Shown one piece after another: positions 1 through 9,218 of a stretch of 64,000 nucleotides of DNA. Source of the DNA: Gammaproteobacteria bacterium (GTDB lineage Bacteria; Pseudomonadota; Gammaproteobacteria; DSM-16500); contig JAJPJI010000024.1 of the NCBI GenBank assembly GCA_021324305.1, forward strand, positions 1-64,000. The letters run 5' to 3'. How positions within the stretch are numbered: the stretch's first letter is position 1; the number at the start of each line of letters is the position of its first letter. Both the position numbers and the translations under genes were made by a program. The notes under the pieces were generated by a model, which was given only the letters and a program-made list of their open reading frames with translations, was not told the origin of the DNA and searched no databases.

Positions 1-1
1 A

Positions 2-1324
2 AGGCGGCGCATGGTTGCATTTGGTGTTTGGCAGGGAAAGCAGGTTGTCGCAAAACTGTTTTATGACAACAAGAATGCACGGCGGCATATGGAAAAAGAC
101 ATTGCCGGGATTCAGTCCCTGCAAAAGAATAAAATCCCCACGCCTGAATTGCTCTACGAGGGCGCTACGGCTGACAAGCGTGTGTATATATTGATTTTCG
201 AGCGAATTTTTGATTCCAGAAATCTGGAAGATTTATGGCGCGAAAAACGGTGTATGGATGATGTGCTGTCTATTCTCAAGTCTGTCGTTATTGAAATTGC
301 CACTCAACATGTACTTGGCCTGATGCAGCATGATCTGCATCTCAAGAATTTTTTACTGACGGATAAAACCATTTATACACTGGATGGGGCACAGATCGAA
401 TCCTTCCCCAATATGCTTTCAAAGTCTGTCAGCATGAATAACCTGGCCTTGTTTCTCTCCCAGTTGGGCATCGATGCCGAGGGGTATCATGAAATATTAT
501 TCAGGCATTATGCCGATGCCCGCGGCTGGTCATTGAAACCGGAAGATACTGTCGATTTGCTCCTGATGATAAGAAAATGGAATGATCACCGCTGGGGCAA
601 GTTTATAAAAAAAATATTTCGCAATTGCACCGATTTCGTGCGGATTCGCAACTGGCAATGGTATGGAATGTATAACCGCGCTTATGAATCACCAGAATTT
701 TTGGACTTCATGGCCAACCCGGATTCTGCCTTCAGTCATCCGAGTGCCCACTTGTTGAAAGCTGGCCGATCATCGACGGTTGTCAAAGTGACACTGGGGC
801 AGCGTGATCTTGTCGTGAAGAGGTATAACATGAAAAACGGCTGGCATCGTCTCCGCCGGTGTCTGCGCTCAACCCGTGCGTTATCGTCATGGCGCCTGGC
901 GCAAAAATTATGTCTGTTTGACATTCCGACAGCCCGTCCAGTCGCGTTTATTGAGAAGCGAGTGCTGGGATTGCGCGGCAAATCGTATTATGTGACGGAA
1001 TATGTATCTGGTGAGCATGCGGGTGATTTTTTCAAGCACAATAATATGATGGAAGACACCATAATGGATATGGTGAAGCGTATCAGTCTTTTATTGAAGA
1101 GCGTCGCGAAACTGGAAATTACCCATGGTGATTTGAAAATAACAAATATATTGATAGACGCTCACAAGCAGCCGGTGCTGATTGATCTCGACGGTGCAGC
1201 TGAACATCTTTCCCTGACTGGTTTGCGAAAGGCATGGCGAAAGGAAATAGAGCGATTTCTTGATAATTTTCGCAGTAATCCTAATGTGAAACGAAAATTC
1301 GAGGCGGAACTGGCAAAGTGGTAG
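2..1324 (+). CDS. Tandem protein/LPS kinase-like protein (5' partial)
   Basis: Two protein-kinase-fold modules of the Kdo/WaaP/RIO-like type lie in one chain. Counting from the in-window ATG at 11, module 1 has a possible beta-3 Lys (VVAKLF), a catalytic loop HDLHLKNFLL at 107-116 and LDGA near 125. Module 2 has LVVKRY, HGDLKITNILI from residue 372 and LIDLDGA. Both modules keep the HxDxxxxN and D-G residues. The reading frame is open to the window edge, and the residues just before the ATG (R-R-R) fit the family's N-terminal stretch, so the gene probably starts upstream. Kinases of this family phosphorylate lipid A-core heptose or proteins; the substrate here is not visible. gabD follows 74 nt downstream on the same strand. 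Confidence 0.75.
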   Translation, partial: RRRMVAFGVWQGKQVVAKLFYDNKNARRHMEKDIAGIQSLQKNKIPTPELLYEGATADKRVYILIFERIFDSRNLEDLWREKRCMDDVLSILKSVVIEIATQHVLGLMQHDLHLKNFLLTDKTIYTLDGAQIESFPNMLSKSVSMNNLALFLSQLGIDAEGYHEILFRHYADARGWSLKPEDTVDLLLMIRKWNDHRWGKFIKKIFRNCTDFVRIRNWQWYGMYNRAYESPEFLDFMANPDSAFSHPSAHLLKAGRSSTVVKVTLGQRDLVVKRYNMKNGWHRLRRCLRSTRALSSWRLAQKLCLFDIPTARPVAFIEKRVLGLRGKSYYVTEYVSGEHAGDFFKHNNMMEDTIMDMVKRISLLLKSVAKLEITHGDLKITNILIDAHKQPVLIDLDGAAEHLSLTGLRKAWRKEIERFLDNFRSNPNVKRKFEAELAKW

Positions 1325-1398
1325 ATGGGTGTGCTTATTTCCCGAAGCCGAAATGAGATAGTCAGTCTGGCAGTGCTTTACTCAACAGGGGGCGTCTT

Positions 1399-2853
1399 AT
1401 GCAAGGAATACGTAATTCAACGCTTTTTCGCGAAGCCTGCTACATAAATGGCAAGTGGGTACAGGCTGATTCCGGCAAAACCTTTCCAGTGACCAATCCT
1501 TTCGATAATTCCGTCATTGGCCAGATTCCTGAATGCGGCCGGGCTGAAACCAGGCGCGCTATTGATGCCGCGAACAATGCATGGGAATCCTGGAAATCAC
1601 TGACAGCAAAACAACGTTCCGATATGCTTTGGGCCTGGGCAAGACTGATTGATGAAAACAAGGAAGACCTTGCCTTGATCATGACCAGTGAGCAAGGGAA
1701 ACCGCTTGCTGAAGCACGCGGTGAAATCGATTATGCCAATGCTTTTATCAAATGGTTTGCGGAGGAAGGACGTCGTGTTTACGGCGATGTTATCCCGTCA
1801 AATAACAAAGGCCAGCATTTGCTGGTAATCAAGCAGCCAGTGGGTGTAGTGGCTGCCATCACGCCCTGGAATTTTCCCAGTGCGATGATCACACGCAAAA
1901 TTGCTCCGGCTCTCGCCGTCGGTTGTACGGTAGTCGTCAAGCCTGATGAAGAAACACCATACAGTGCGTTCGCCTTGGCTGTGCTTGCCGAGCAAGCCGG
2001 GATACCTGCGGGAGTATTCAATATAGTGACTGGCATTCCGGAAGAAATTGGAACTGAAATGACAGCCAATCCTGTTGTGCGCAAACTTTCGTTTACCGGA
2101 TCAACCGCGGTTGGCAGATTATTAATGAAAGAATGCTCGCCGACGATTAAAAAACTTTCACTGGAATTGGGCGGCAATGCGCCATTCATCGTATTCGATG
2201 ATGCAAATCTGGATGCGGCAGTGGAAGGAGCGATGGCATCCAAGTTTCGTAATTCCGGACAAACCTGTGTTTGTGCCAACCGGATTCTGGTTCAAGAAGC
2301 TGTTTATGATGAGTTTGCGGAAAAGCTCGTTGCTGCCGTTCGGCAATTAAAAGTGGGTAATGGTCTTGAATCTGGAATTCAGCAGGGACCATTAATTAAT
2401 AATGCCGCCATCTCCAAGGTGAAATCGCATGTTGAGGATGCACTGGCTAAAGGTGCGCAAGTCGCAATTGGCGGAAAGACGCATGCGCTTGGCGGCCTGT
2501 TTTTTGAACCTACGGTCATGACTGATGTCACAACTTCCATGCGTATTGCAAAAGAAGAAACATTTGGTCCGGTTGCCCCATTGTTTAAATTCACTGACGA
2601 AGATGAAGCGATACAGATAGCGAATAATACCGAATTTGGTCTTGCCGCCTATTTTTATAGCCAGAATATCCATCGAATCTGGCGGGTGTCAGAAAAGCTG
2701 GAATATGGAATGGTCGGCATCAATGCGGGAATCATTTCAACCGAAGTAGCCCCATTTGGCGGAGTGAAACAATCCGGCATAGGCAGGGAAGGTTCAAAAT
2801 ATGGAATCGAGCCTTATGTTGAAATCAAATACCTTTGCATGGGCGCGTCGTGA
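1399..2853 (+). CDS. gabD: Succinate-semialdehyde dehydrogenase (NAD(P)+)
   Basis: Oxidises succinate semialdehyde to succinate, the last step of the GABA shunt. The 484-residue chain has the normal length and order of a GabD-type aldehyde dehydrogenase: the cofactor-binding region PWNFPSAMITRKIAPALAVG, the FTGST motif, the general base Glu256 in LELGG, and the nucleophile Cys290 in SGQTCVCANR. The second cysteine two residues on is typical of GabD enzymes. The ATG follows a GGGGGC stretch, a fair ribosome site. No GABA aminotransferase is adjacent. Other ALDH substrates are possible, but overall similarity to GabD is strong. Confidence 0.92.
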   Translation: MQGIRNSTLFREACYINGKWVQADSGKTFPVTNPFDNSVIGQIPECGRAETRRAIDAANNAWESWKSLTAKQRSDMLWAWARLIDENKEDLALIMTSEQGKPLAEARGEIDYANAFIKWFAEEGRRVYGDVIPSNNKGQHLLVIKQPVGVVAAITPWNFPSAMITRKIAPALAVGCTVVVKPDEETPYSAFALAVLAEQAGIPAGVFNIVTGIPEEIGTEMTANPVVRKLSFTGSTAVGRLLMKECSPTIKKLSLELGGNAPFIVFDDANLDAAVEGAMASKFRNSGQTCVCANRILVQEAVYDEFAEKLVAAVRQLKVGNGLESGIQQGPLINNAAISKVKSHVEDALAKGAQVAIGGKTHALGGLFFEPTVMTDVTTSMRIAKEETFGPVAPLFKFTDEDEAIQIANNTEFGLAAYFYSQNIHRIWRVSEKLEYGMVGINAGIISTEVAPFGGVKQSGIGREGSKYGIEPYVEIKYLCMGAS

Positions 2854-2921
2854 TCTCCAGGCAAGATCTTGATTTATTACCTTCAGCTTTTGCTTCATTG
2901 TTAGCCCTGGCCTCGAGCCTG

Positions 2922-2990
2922 CGGTTTCGTTGATGAATTTGACCATGACTTATCATCTGCCTATGGGCGTCAAATTCATCAACGAAACCG
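2922..2990. repeat. Long perfect inverted repeat between gabD and the next gene
   Basis: Two 22-nt arms at 2922-2943 and 2969-2990 are exact reverse complements, separated by 25 nt. Pairing continues imperfectly outward (GAGCC against GGCTT). No T-run follows on either strand, so it is not a standard intrinsic terminator. It could be a small mobile palindromic element or a regulatory hairpin. Confidence 0.7.
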
Positions 2991-3069
2991 GCTTGGGATA
3001 TACCGCGAATTTTAATAACATTATGAATTTAACAATAAAAAACTTGTACATAGTTTCATGCAACTACTG

Positions 3070-3075
3070 TATAAT
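3070..3075 (+). promoter_or_regulatory. Candidate -10 box for the gene at 3122
   Basis: A perfect TATAAT lies 46 nt upstream of the ATG at 3122. The best -35-like hexamer is TTGTAC at 3044-3049, with a long 20-nt spacer, so only the -10 is convincing. The surrounding 100 nt are very AT-rich. Confidence 0.4.
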
Positions 3076-3121
3076 AATTGCTCATATCATTAATATCTTA
3101 TAAAACGAGGCAGTGATAGTT

Positions 3122-3955
3122 ATGTTCATCCGCTTGAAACCCGGTTTTAAAATTGAGCGTCAGAGGGAGCGTGAGAAGGAACAGCGAGGGGAGGCAGTCC
3201 TTTATTTATCAGAACAAACCAGATCCAGATACGAAGTAAAGCTGACCGGGGATGGATTTTCTGATCAGTCAGGAAAGTTACTGGATGGGAATTACCTCTA
3301 TGTCAGGACGCTTGATGGAAAACTTTATGCAGCGAAATGCGGTGAAATCGGCCATCATTCGTATCTGAGTAATGGCAAAAAAGTCACATCCGTTGGACAT
3401 TTCATTTTTCAGCGAGGCAAATTGGTGCTTGTCAGCAATGAAAGCGGCCACTATACGCCCACGAATGAGGAAATGTTAAGTGATGTCGAGTTCTATTTCC
3501 ATCTGTCAGAAAATCAGGATCTGATTTATGAAGATCATTCATCTGTACCCGTGGCTGGCAAAATTTATCAGTACAAGGCAAATGATTTTATACTTGCCAA
3601 AGGTGAAGTCCGAGATCTCGTTCCTCTGCTAACCATAATTGACACTGACAGAGACGCTAATAAACGTTCTGCTTATGGGAGAAAACTGAAACCCATCGAA
3701 CAGAAGAAACCTGAACCAGAAAATCTCACATCCAACTATCTCGATGATGATGCAATTGATGCCAATCATCTTGTAGAAATTGATTGCGATGTATTAAAAA
3801 ACTCTGATAAAGCGGTTTCGTCAATGCGGGTTGTTTCGGAACTCAGCGAGTTTACCATATTTAAATCACCCAGGACTGAAAGTGAGCCTGGTTTGCATGA
3901 CAGTGCATCGTTAATCAACACTGCCAGAAGTACCAAATATTTAAACGTTGTTTAA
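3122..3955 (+). CDS. Hypothetical protein with a GHFxF...SGHYTPT module
   Basis: A cytosolic-looking 277-residue protein with no signal peptide or membrane segment. The middle contains HHSYLSNGKKVTSVGHFIF followed by SNESGHYTPT. From memory, this pattern (HSSFLxGGxVxxAGE...SGHYxPT) recurs in many uncharacterised proteins of Legionella, Coxiella, Burkholderia and relatives, usually as one compact beta-rich domain. The last third is acidic and low in order. I chose ATG 3122 because GAGG at 3107-3110 gives 11-nt spacing; the GTG at 3113 would sit only 2 nt from it. An effector role is possible but unproven. Confidence 0.65.
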   Translation: MFIRLKPGFKIERQREREKEQRGEAVLYLSEQTRSRYEVKLTGDGFSDQSGKLLDGNYLYVRTLDGKLYAAKCGEIGHHSYLSNGKKVTSVGHFIFQRGKLVLVSNESGHYTPTNEEMLSDVEFYFHLSENQDLIYEDHSSVPVAGKIYQYKANDFILAKGEVRDLVPLLTIIDTDRDANKRSAYGRKLKPIEQKKPEPENLTSNYLDDDAIDANHLVEIDCDVLKNSDKAVSSMRVVSELSEFTIFKSPRTESEPGLHDSASLINTARSTKYLNVV

Positions 3956-3975
3956 CGGTTTTTTTCTGAAAAGAG

Positions 3976-5094
3976 TCATATAGTATTATTTATCTGAGGT
4001 GGTTTTGATATATTCTCTTCAGGTTCAGCCTGTACGCATGTCGCGGCAAGTCGGTCAGGCTGTCTCTGTGCTGTCCGGTTTTGCCTGCTAAAAAACCTTG
4101 CCATTTCCAGAAATGATTCTTCCTTGCTTTGCCAGCCTAAAAAATTGCTAATATGATTGATGCCAAGCAGGTTAGTGGTGGACTTCAGAAATGACAGTGC
4201 TGCGTTATCCATGTTTTGCGTAAGAATGTTTTCAAAATGAAGGAATTTTTGCGTGAACTCATCAAGCCGGGCAGAGGAATTTACGTGCGCGCGGACCAGT
4301 GAATAATACATTTCGAGCATGGCGATATATTTTTGCAGCAGAAGTGTGCAAGCATCCGGATTTTTAATGTCTAGAAGGTCGTCGGGCGTTTTCTCGATGA
4401 AATAGTCCATTAATTGTTGATTGTCTGGTGGTGTTTCATTGACAGTCATTAGTTTGAGAACAGATGAATAGGCGGCGTTATTTTTGATTTTATATTGAGC
4501 CAGGAATGCATCACGAATGATGATCTTGTAATTAACGCATGCTGGAAGAATCTGATTGATTTGTTCGCGTCCGAAAATTTCAATGGCAACGTCCAAAACC
4601 TGTTTTTCCACCATGGAACTATCAGGTTTGTCTTTTGCTTCGTTTTCGCTAATTTTGGTGCCGATCGCTATATATAAATTAGTTATTGCAAATCCAATTT
4701 CACCGGTGTCGCAAATAGGCGCGTAATGATCAAGCTTTTTTAACACCAGTTTAAGCTGGGTAATGTCATCGGGCAGTAATTCGATCAGCAATGGAACTAA
4801 TTGTTCCCCTGCTATTGGTTTGCCGATGATGTTTAACCATGTATCTGCAAGGTACTGGAAACAGGCTGACAAGGCGTTGATCATCTCAAACCAGGATTGA
4901 AGAAACGCGGTCAGTTTGGAATTGCCAAGTAGCTTGATGACGGGACTTGTCGTGTCATCCTTGTAATATTCCTTGAATTTTTCAATGTTTTTCTCAGGCA
5001 GCGAGCGGATAATGTCAGACAGCTCGGACCAATTATCTCTGGGCAGCTGTAAATCAGGTAAGGCCAGGATTTTTTTAAAGAGGTCATTAAGCAT
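3976..5094 (-). CDS. Hypothetical helical protein (372 aa)
   Basis: I do not recognise this protein. It is almost entirely alpha-helical by residue pattern, with no signal peptide, no clear membrane segment and a polar C-terminal tail (QNRTAQRQPDR... to PPQINNTI) that looks disordered. A GAGG lies 12-15 nt before the ATG. It converges with the gene at 3122, leaving only 20 nt between stop codons, and diverges from the Mut7-C gene. Soluble, mostly helical orphan proteins with a disordered tail are common among Legionellales effectors, so that is one hypothesis. Nothing in the sequence gives a biochemical activity. Confidence 0.6.
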   Translation of the reverse strand: MLNDLFKKILALPDLQLPRDNWSELSDIIRSLPEKNIEKFKEYYKDDTTSPVIKLLGNSKLTAFLQSWFEMINALSACFQYLADTWLNIIGKPIAGEQLVPLLIELLPDDITQLKLVLKKLDHYAPICDTGEIGFAITNLYIAIGTKISENEAKDKPDSSMVEKQVLDVAIEIFGREQINQILPACVNYKIIIRDAFLAQYKIKNNAAYSSVLKLMTVNETPPDNQQLMDYFIEKTPDDLLDIKNPDACTLLLQKYIAMLEMYYSLVRAHVNSSARLDEFTQKFLHFENILTQNMDNAALSFLKSTTNLLGINHISNFLGWQSKEESFLEMARFFSRQNRTAQRQPDRLAATCVQAEPEENISKPPQINNTI

Positions 5095-5159
5095 ATCGTA
5101 TATACCTCGTCGATAGTTAATTATATATTAAAGCATGGAATCGTTGCCGGGAAAGTTTT

Positions 5160-5933
5160 ATGTCAGGCCATGATGGAGACAGGTATTCAATTACGGTTCA
5201 TTTTCGCTTTTATGAAGAGCTCAATGATTTTTTGCCTCCAGAGAGACGAAAAATCGAATTTGTACATCAGGTTACACCTGATGCCTCGATAAAAGACGTG
5301 ATTGAGTCATTGGGTGTGCCGCACACGGAAATTGATCTGATCCTGGTAAATGGCGAGTCAGTAGACTTTTCCTATCAGGTGCAGCCAGACGATTATGTAT
5401 CCGTTTACCCTGTTTTCGAATCCATGGATATTTCACCTGTGACGCGATTGCGGCCTGAACCATTGCGCATGGTGCGTTTCATTCTCGACGTGCATTTGGG
5501 GAAGCTGGCCAGGTATCTGAGATTATTAGGGTTTGATACCTATTATGATACACGTTACAACGATGATGAAATTATCCAAATGGCTTTACAGCAGCATCGC
5601 ATCATTCTGACGAGAGATATCGGTTTATTGAAAAACAGGATTGTGACGCATGGCTACTGGTTGCGGAATACAAATCCCAAGGCGCAAATCATCGAAATAC
5701 TGGATCGCTTCGATCTTGCAAAAAAATCGCGGCCGTTTACACGCTGTCTGGAGTGCAATGGACAAATAGCCTTGATTGACATGAAAGATGATTTGAAATC
5801 ACACATTCCATCCGGGGTGAAGGAAATACAGAATGAATTTTATCAATGTGAGAATTGCAAGCGTGTGTATTGGCAAGGAACACATTATAGCAAACTGAAT
5901 AAGTTGGTGCAGGAATTTTTAGGAGCGGATTAA
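5160..5933 (+). CDS. Ubiquitin-like plus Mut7-C RNase domain protein
   Basis: A two-domain protein of 257 residues. Residues about 9-90 form a ThiS/MoaD/ubiquitin-like fold (a beta-grasp pattern ending in QPDDYVSVYPVFE). Residues about 103-255 are a Mut7-C (DUF82) domain: RFILDVHLGKLARYLRLLGFDT, then RIILTRDIGLL, with acidic residues spaced as in PIN-like nucleases. A zinc ribbon follows (CLECNG and CENCKRVYWQGTH, four cysteines). Mut7-C domains resemble the C-terminal part of animal Mut-7 and are predicted RNases. The fusion with a ubiquitin-like domain is a known arrangement. The target RNA is unknown. It converges with the lysine genes across a shared hairpin. Confidence 0.85.
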   Translation: MSGHDGDRYSITVHFRFYEELNDFLPPERRKIEFVHQVTPDASIKDVIESLGVPHTEIDLILVNGESVDFSYQVQPDDYVSVYPVFESMDISPVTRLRPEPLRMVRFILDVHLGKLARYLRLLGFDTYYDTRYNDDEIIQMALQQHRIILTRDIGLLKNRIVTHGYWLRNTNPKAQIIEILDRFDLAKKSRPFTRCLECNGQIALIDMKDDLKSHIPSGVKEIQNEFYQCENCKRVYWQGTHYSKLNKLVQEFLGAD

Positions 5934-5963
5934 ACGGTGTGGTCCTGCCGATGCTGCACAATG

Positions 5964-5997
5964 AAAAGCACTCCTCCACGTTTTGGTGGAGGAGTGC
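5964..5997 (-). terminator. Intrinsic terminator after the ALDH7 gene
   Basis: A perfect 12-bp stem (5968-5979 with 5986-5997) and 6-nt loop is followed on the minus strand by TTTT. It lies between convergent genes. The plus strand lacks a T-run after the stem, so it serves mainly the minus-strand operon. Confidence 0.85.
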
Positions 5998-6010
5998 AGG
6001 GCAAGACGAA

Positions 6011-7528
6011 TCAAATTTCGAATTTGATCCCTTGGGCAAGAGTCAATCCTTTGCCCCAGTTAATAGTGTTGGTTTGGCGACGCATATAAGCTTTCCAGGC
6101 ATCGGAACCTGCCTCACGTCCGCCGCCTGTGTCTTTCTCGCCCCCAAAAGCACCGCCGATTTCAGCGCCGGATGTGCCAATATTGATGTTTGCAATGCCG
6201 CAATCACTTCCGCGCGCAGACAGGAATGTTTCAGCATTCAGAATATTATCGGTAAACATGGATGAAGATAAACCGAAACGCGAATGATTCTGCATGGCAA
6301 TCGCTTCATCCAGGGTCTTGAATTTCATGACATACAAGATGGGTGCGAAAGTTTCACGCTGCACGATTTCCCAGTCATTTTGTGCCTCGATAATCGTGGG
6401 TTCGACAAAAAAACCCTTGCCTTTTACAGTGTTACCGCCAACCAGAATATTGCCGCCTTGCTTTATTGCGTCAGCAACCGCAATTTTATATTGTTCGACG
6501 GCATGTTGGTCAATCAAGGGTCCCATCAGATTTTTTTGATCGAGCGGATCACCGATGGTGACTTTCTTGTAAGCTTTAACAAGCGCAGCGGTGAATTTGT
6601 CATAAATGGATTCATGCAGGAACAGGCGCCGTGTTGTTGTGCAGCGCTGGCCAGCGGTCCCGATCGCGCCAAATGTAATGGCTGGGATTGCCAATTGCAG
6701 ATTGGCATGTTCGTCAACAATGATTGCATTATTGCCGCTTAATTCCAGCAATGCCCTGCCCAGACGGCCAGCAACCACTTTATTGATTTCGCGGCCCACG
6801 GATGTGGATCCGGTGAAGGAAACCAATGGTATGCGTGTGTCATTCACCATCATTTTAACCATCTGATTATCGTCAGATATGAATAATGAGAAAATGCCGC
6901 GATAGCCAAATTTATCCAGAACGCGATTGCATATGTGCTGTACCGCGATGGCGCACAGTGGAGTTTTGGGAGAAGGCTTCCAGATAACAGTGTTGCCGCA
7001 GACGGCCGCGACAAACGCGTTCCATGACCAGACAGCGACCGGAAAATTAAAGGCGCTGATAACAAGATTGACGCCAAGCGGCTGCCATTGTTCATACATG
7101 CGGTGTTCAGGGCGTTCCGAATGCATGGTCTTGCCATAAAGCATGCGTGACTGGCCGACAGCAAGATCTGCCATATCAATCATTTCCTGAACTTCGCCAT
7201 CGCCTTCCTGTTTGGATTTGCCCATTTCAAGTGAAACCAGGCTGCCCAGAAAATCCTTGCATTTACGCAATTCTTCTCCGATAGCGCGAATGATTTCTCC
7301 GCGCTTGGGTGCGGGCACTTCACGCCAGGATAAAAAAGCCTGCTGTGCTTCCTTGATGATATGTTCATAGTCTTTTTCAGAGGCGCGATAGACTGAGCCG
7401 ATGGTTTCGCCATTGGCAGGATTGATGGAAATGATTTCGCCGTCGGTCTTGTGATGCGACCACCAGTGTTTTCCAGTGCTCGCGCCGCTATTGGCTGTTT
7501 CAAGATGTAATGATTTTAATAAATCCAT
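6011..7528 (-). CDS. L-aminoadipate-semialdehyde dehydrogenase (ALDH7 family)
   Basis: An aldehyde dehydrogenase of the antiquitin (ALDH7) type, expected to oxidise 2-aminoadipate 6-semialdehyde to 2-aminoadipate in lysine catabolism. The nucleophile lies in [14 protein letters not shown], a signature of ALDH7 rather than GabD, and the base Glu in [10 protein letters not shown]. The longest frame begins upstream at 7660, but that would overlap the preceding gene by over 100 nt. ATG 7528 has AAAGGAAG at good spacing and gives 505 residues, normal for the family. It follows the saccharopine/lysine dehydrogenase gene by 19 nt, which supports a shared pathway and operon. Confidence 0.9.
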   Translation of the reverse strand: MDLLKSLHLETANSGASTGKHWWSHHKTDGEIISINPANGETIGSVYRASEKDYEHIIKEAQQAFLSWREVPAPKRGEIIRAIGEELRKCKDFLGSLVSLEMGKSKQEGDGEVQEMIDMADLAVGQSRMLYGKTMHSERPEHRMYEQWQPLGVNLVISAFNFPVAVWSWNAFVAAVCGNTVIWKPSPKTPLCAIAVQHICNRVLDKFGYRGIFSLFISDDNQMVKMMVNDTRIPLVSFTGSTSVGREINKVVAGRLGRALLELSGNNAIIVDEHANLQLAIPAITFGAIGTAGQRCTTTRRLFLHESIYDKFTAALVKAYKKVTIGDPLDQKNLMGPLIDQHAVEQYKIAVADAIKQGGNILVGGNTVKGKGFFVEPTIIEAQNDWEIVQRETFAPILYVMKFKTLDEAIAMQNHSRFGLSSSMFTDNILNAETFLSARGSDCGIANINIGTSGAEIGGAFGGEKDTGGGREAGSDAWKAYMRRQTNTINWGKGLTLAQGIKFEI

Positions 7529-7547
7529 GATCACGTCTTCCTTTACA

Positions 7548-8636
7548 TTAGTTTGCATAATATTCGCCGAAACGGTTATTGATGACATCTTCGAAGGAAA
7601 ATTGTTCCTGGCGCACAAAACCATGATATTTCTCGGTGTTATGCAGTACCAGATCCACAATGGCGCAGATACCTGAGGCGGTGGTGAGCTGGATTGCCGA
7701 CCAGCGGTTGCCGCCCATTTTCTTGGGGTAAAATTTCTTCACATAGTTTTCTTCGACAAATTGATCATCCTGGGTTCCGGTAACGGAAACATAGACCAGC
7801 ACAACATCCTGAAATGTCTTGGGAATGGCGTGCTCAAAAATCCGTTTCAAGGTTTCGCGGTCTTCATTGAGCTTCAGGTCATTCATGAGGAATTTGATTT
7901 TTGCGCAGTGACCAGGATAGCGGATGGTCTTGTAACTCAAGTGTTTGACTTTGCCATAATAAGACTGCACCAGACTGCCGATGCCGCCGGATGTATTGAA
8001 TGCTTCATAGGTCAGACCATCAATCTTGATTTCTTCCAGTCCTTCCAGCGGCAGCAAATCCACTTTTTCACCGTGTTCGACTGCTTCACAAGGATTTCCA
8101 TATTCATTGATGAGTCCATCTGTCGACCAGGTCAATGAATATTGCAGCGCATTGCTGATATTTGTCGGCAGCGCGCCCACACGCATTTTGACCGTATCCA
8201 GTTTGGGAAAGTGCCGCATCAAGTCATTGGCGACAATGCTGATGAATCCTGGTGCAAGACCGCATTGCGGCACAAAAGCGCTTTTTGCTTTTTTTGCCAG
8301 TTCTTCGACAGCCTTGGTGGTTTCGACATCTTCAGTGAGATCAAAATAGTGCAAGTGGTTAGCGGCAGCTGCTTTTGCAATTGGAATATTGCAGTAAAAA
8401 GGCAGCGAGGATATCACCGCATCGATGTTATTTTTTTTCAAAAATTCCGAAATGCTCTGGGAATCATTGGCATCAAGTTTGGAATATTGAAAGTTTGGCA
8501 AACGTCCCAGTCTGCGTACATGATGGTTGTCGTCCTGAATATCAGCGAGATGAACGAAGTAGGCGTTTGATTGGGCGAGCAGATATGAAATCAATGAACC
8601 AATTTTTCCTGCACCAATGACTAACACTTTATGCAT
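7548..8636 (-). CDS. Saccharopine dehydrogenase-family protein (Lys9-like or lysine 6-dehydrogenase)
   Basis: The 362 residues begin with a Rossmann motif ([12 protein letters not shown]) and continue with the saccharopine-dehydrogenase pattern: [36 protein letters not shown]. The product would be 2-aminoadipate semialdehyde, the substrate of the next gene. Glutamate-forming saccharopine dehydrogenases are usually about 450 residues, while lysine 6-dehydrogenases are about 370, so length favours direct oxidation of lysine. No lysine-ketoglutarate reductase is next to it. ATG 8636 follows a strong AAAAGGAG; a longer frame to 8687 adds 17 unconserved residues. Confidence 0.82.
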   Translation of the reverse strand: MHKVLVIGAGKIGSLISYLLAQSNAYFVHLADIQDDNHHVRRLGRLPNFQYSKLDANDSQSISEFLKKNNIDAVISSLPFYCNIPIAKAAAANHLHYFDLTEDVETTKAVEELAKKAKSAFVPQCGLAPGFISIVANDLMRHFPKLDTVKMRVGALPTNISNALQYSLTWSTDGLINEYGNPCEAVEHGEKVDLLPLEGLEEIKIDGLTYEAFNTSGGIGSLVQSYYGKVKHLSYKTIRYPGHCAKIKFLMNDLKLNEDRETLKRIFEHAIPKTFQDVVLVYVSVTGTQDDQFVEENYVKKFYPKKMGGNRWSAIQLTTASGICAIVDLVLHNTEKYHGFVRQEQFSFEDVINNRFGEYYAN

Positions 8637-8722
8637 GATGAAACTCCTTTTATATTTTCCACTCATCGGGAACCAATAGAAGGGCATATCATAATGATGA
8701 AAGCGTCAGGAGGGAAGGTGTT

Positions 8723-9199
8723 TCATTTCAATAAATAAGTCGCGCTTCCGGTCGCAATCAGTGTGTCTTCATCATTGGTTAATTCCATGCGGGCGAAGGA
8801 AATTTTTTTGCCGCTTTTGGTCAACCAGGCTTTGGCAATGAATTTTTTTCCGATGCCAGGACTCAAGTAGCTGATATGCAAGTCTACCGTACTGGTTTTG
8901 CCTATGATGCCAACCAGTTCTTCCACAGATTTATCTGGATTTTTATGTATGGCGTATGCCATTGCTGCCATTCCACCAGCCATGTCCAGAACGGATGAAA
9001 TAACACCGCCATGCAGAATACCGCGCAGAAAATTTCCTACCAGATCTTCCTTCATGTCGAAATCCATGGTTACGTGATCAGCGCGTAATTCATCGAGATG
9101 TAAACCTAGCATGCGGTTAAAAGGAATGGCAGTAAATGCTCCAGACAACTGCTGGAGCATGATTTCTTGCTTTGAATTTTTTGTCGTTTTGTCGTCCAT
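8723..9199 (-). CDS. Hotdog-fold thioesterase (YigI/PaaI type)
   Basis: A 158-residue single-domain hotdog protein, probably hydrolysing an acyl-CoA thioester. It shows the family hallmarks: GNFLRGILHGGVISSVLDMAGGMAA (the HGG turn and central helix), then TVDLHISYLSPG and a final GSATYLLK strand. Substrate cannot be read from sequence; YigI-like members act on medium to long acyl-CoAs. It lies 86 nt upstream of the lysine dehydrogenase gene on the same strand and 19 nt downstream of the hypothetical at 9219, so the four genes may be cotranscribed. Confidence 0.85.
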   Translation of the reverse strand: MDDKTTKNSKQEIMLQQLSGAFTAIPFNRMLGLHLDELRADHVTMDFDMKEDLVGNFLRGILHGGVISSVLDMAGGMAAMAYAIHKNPDKSVEELVGIIGKTSTVDLHISYLSPGIGKKFIAKAWLTKSGKKISFARMELTNDEDTLIATGSATYLLK

Positions 9200-9218
9200 G
9201 TGTCCGCCAAGGGGTTAA

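Noticed and set aside
1779-2279. A 166-codon minus-strand frame inside gabD
   Set aside because: It is fully antisense to a well-conserved gene with intact catalytic motifs; a codon-bias shadow.
5116-5132. TTAAT/TTAAC repeat with 11-nt period upstream of the hypothetical at 3976, as a PmrA box
   Set aside because: It lies only 22 nt from the start codon and leaves no room for a -10; the region is almost purely A/T.
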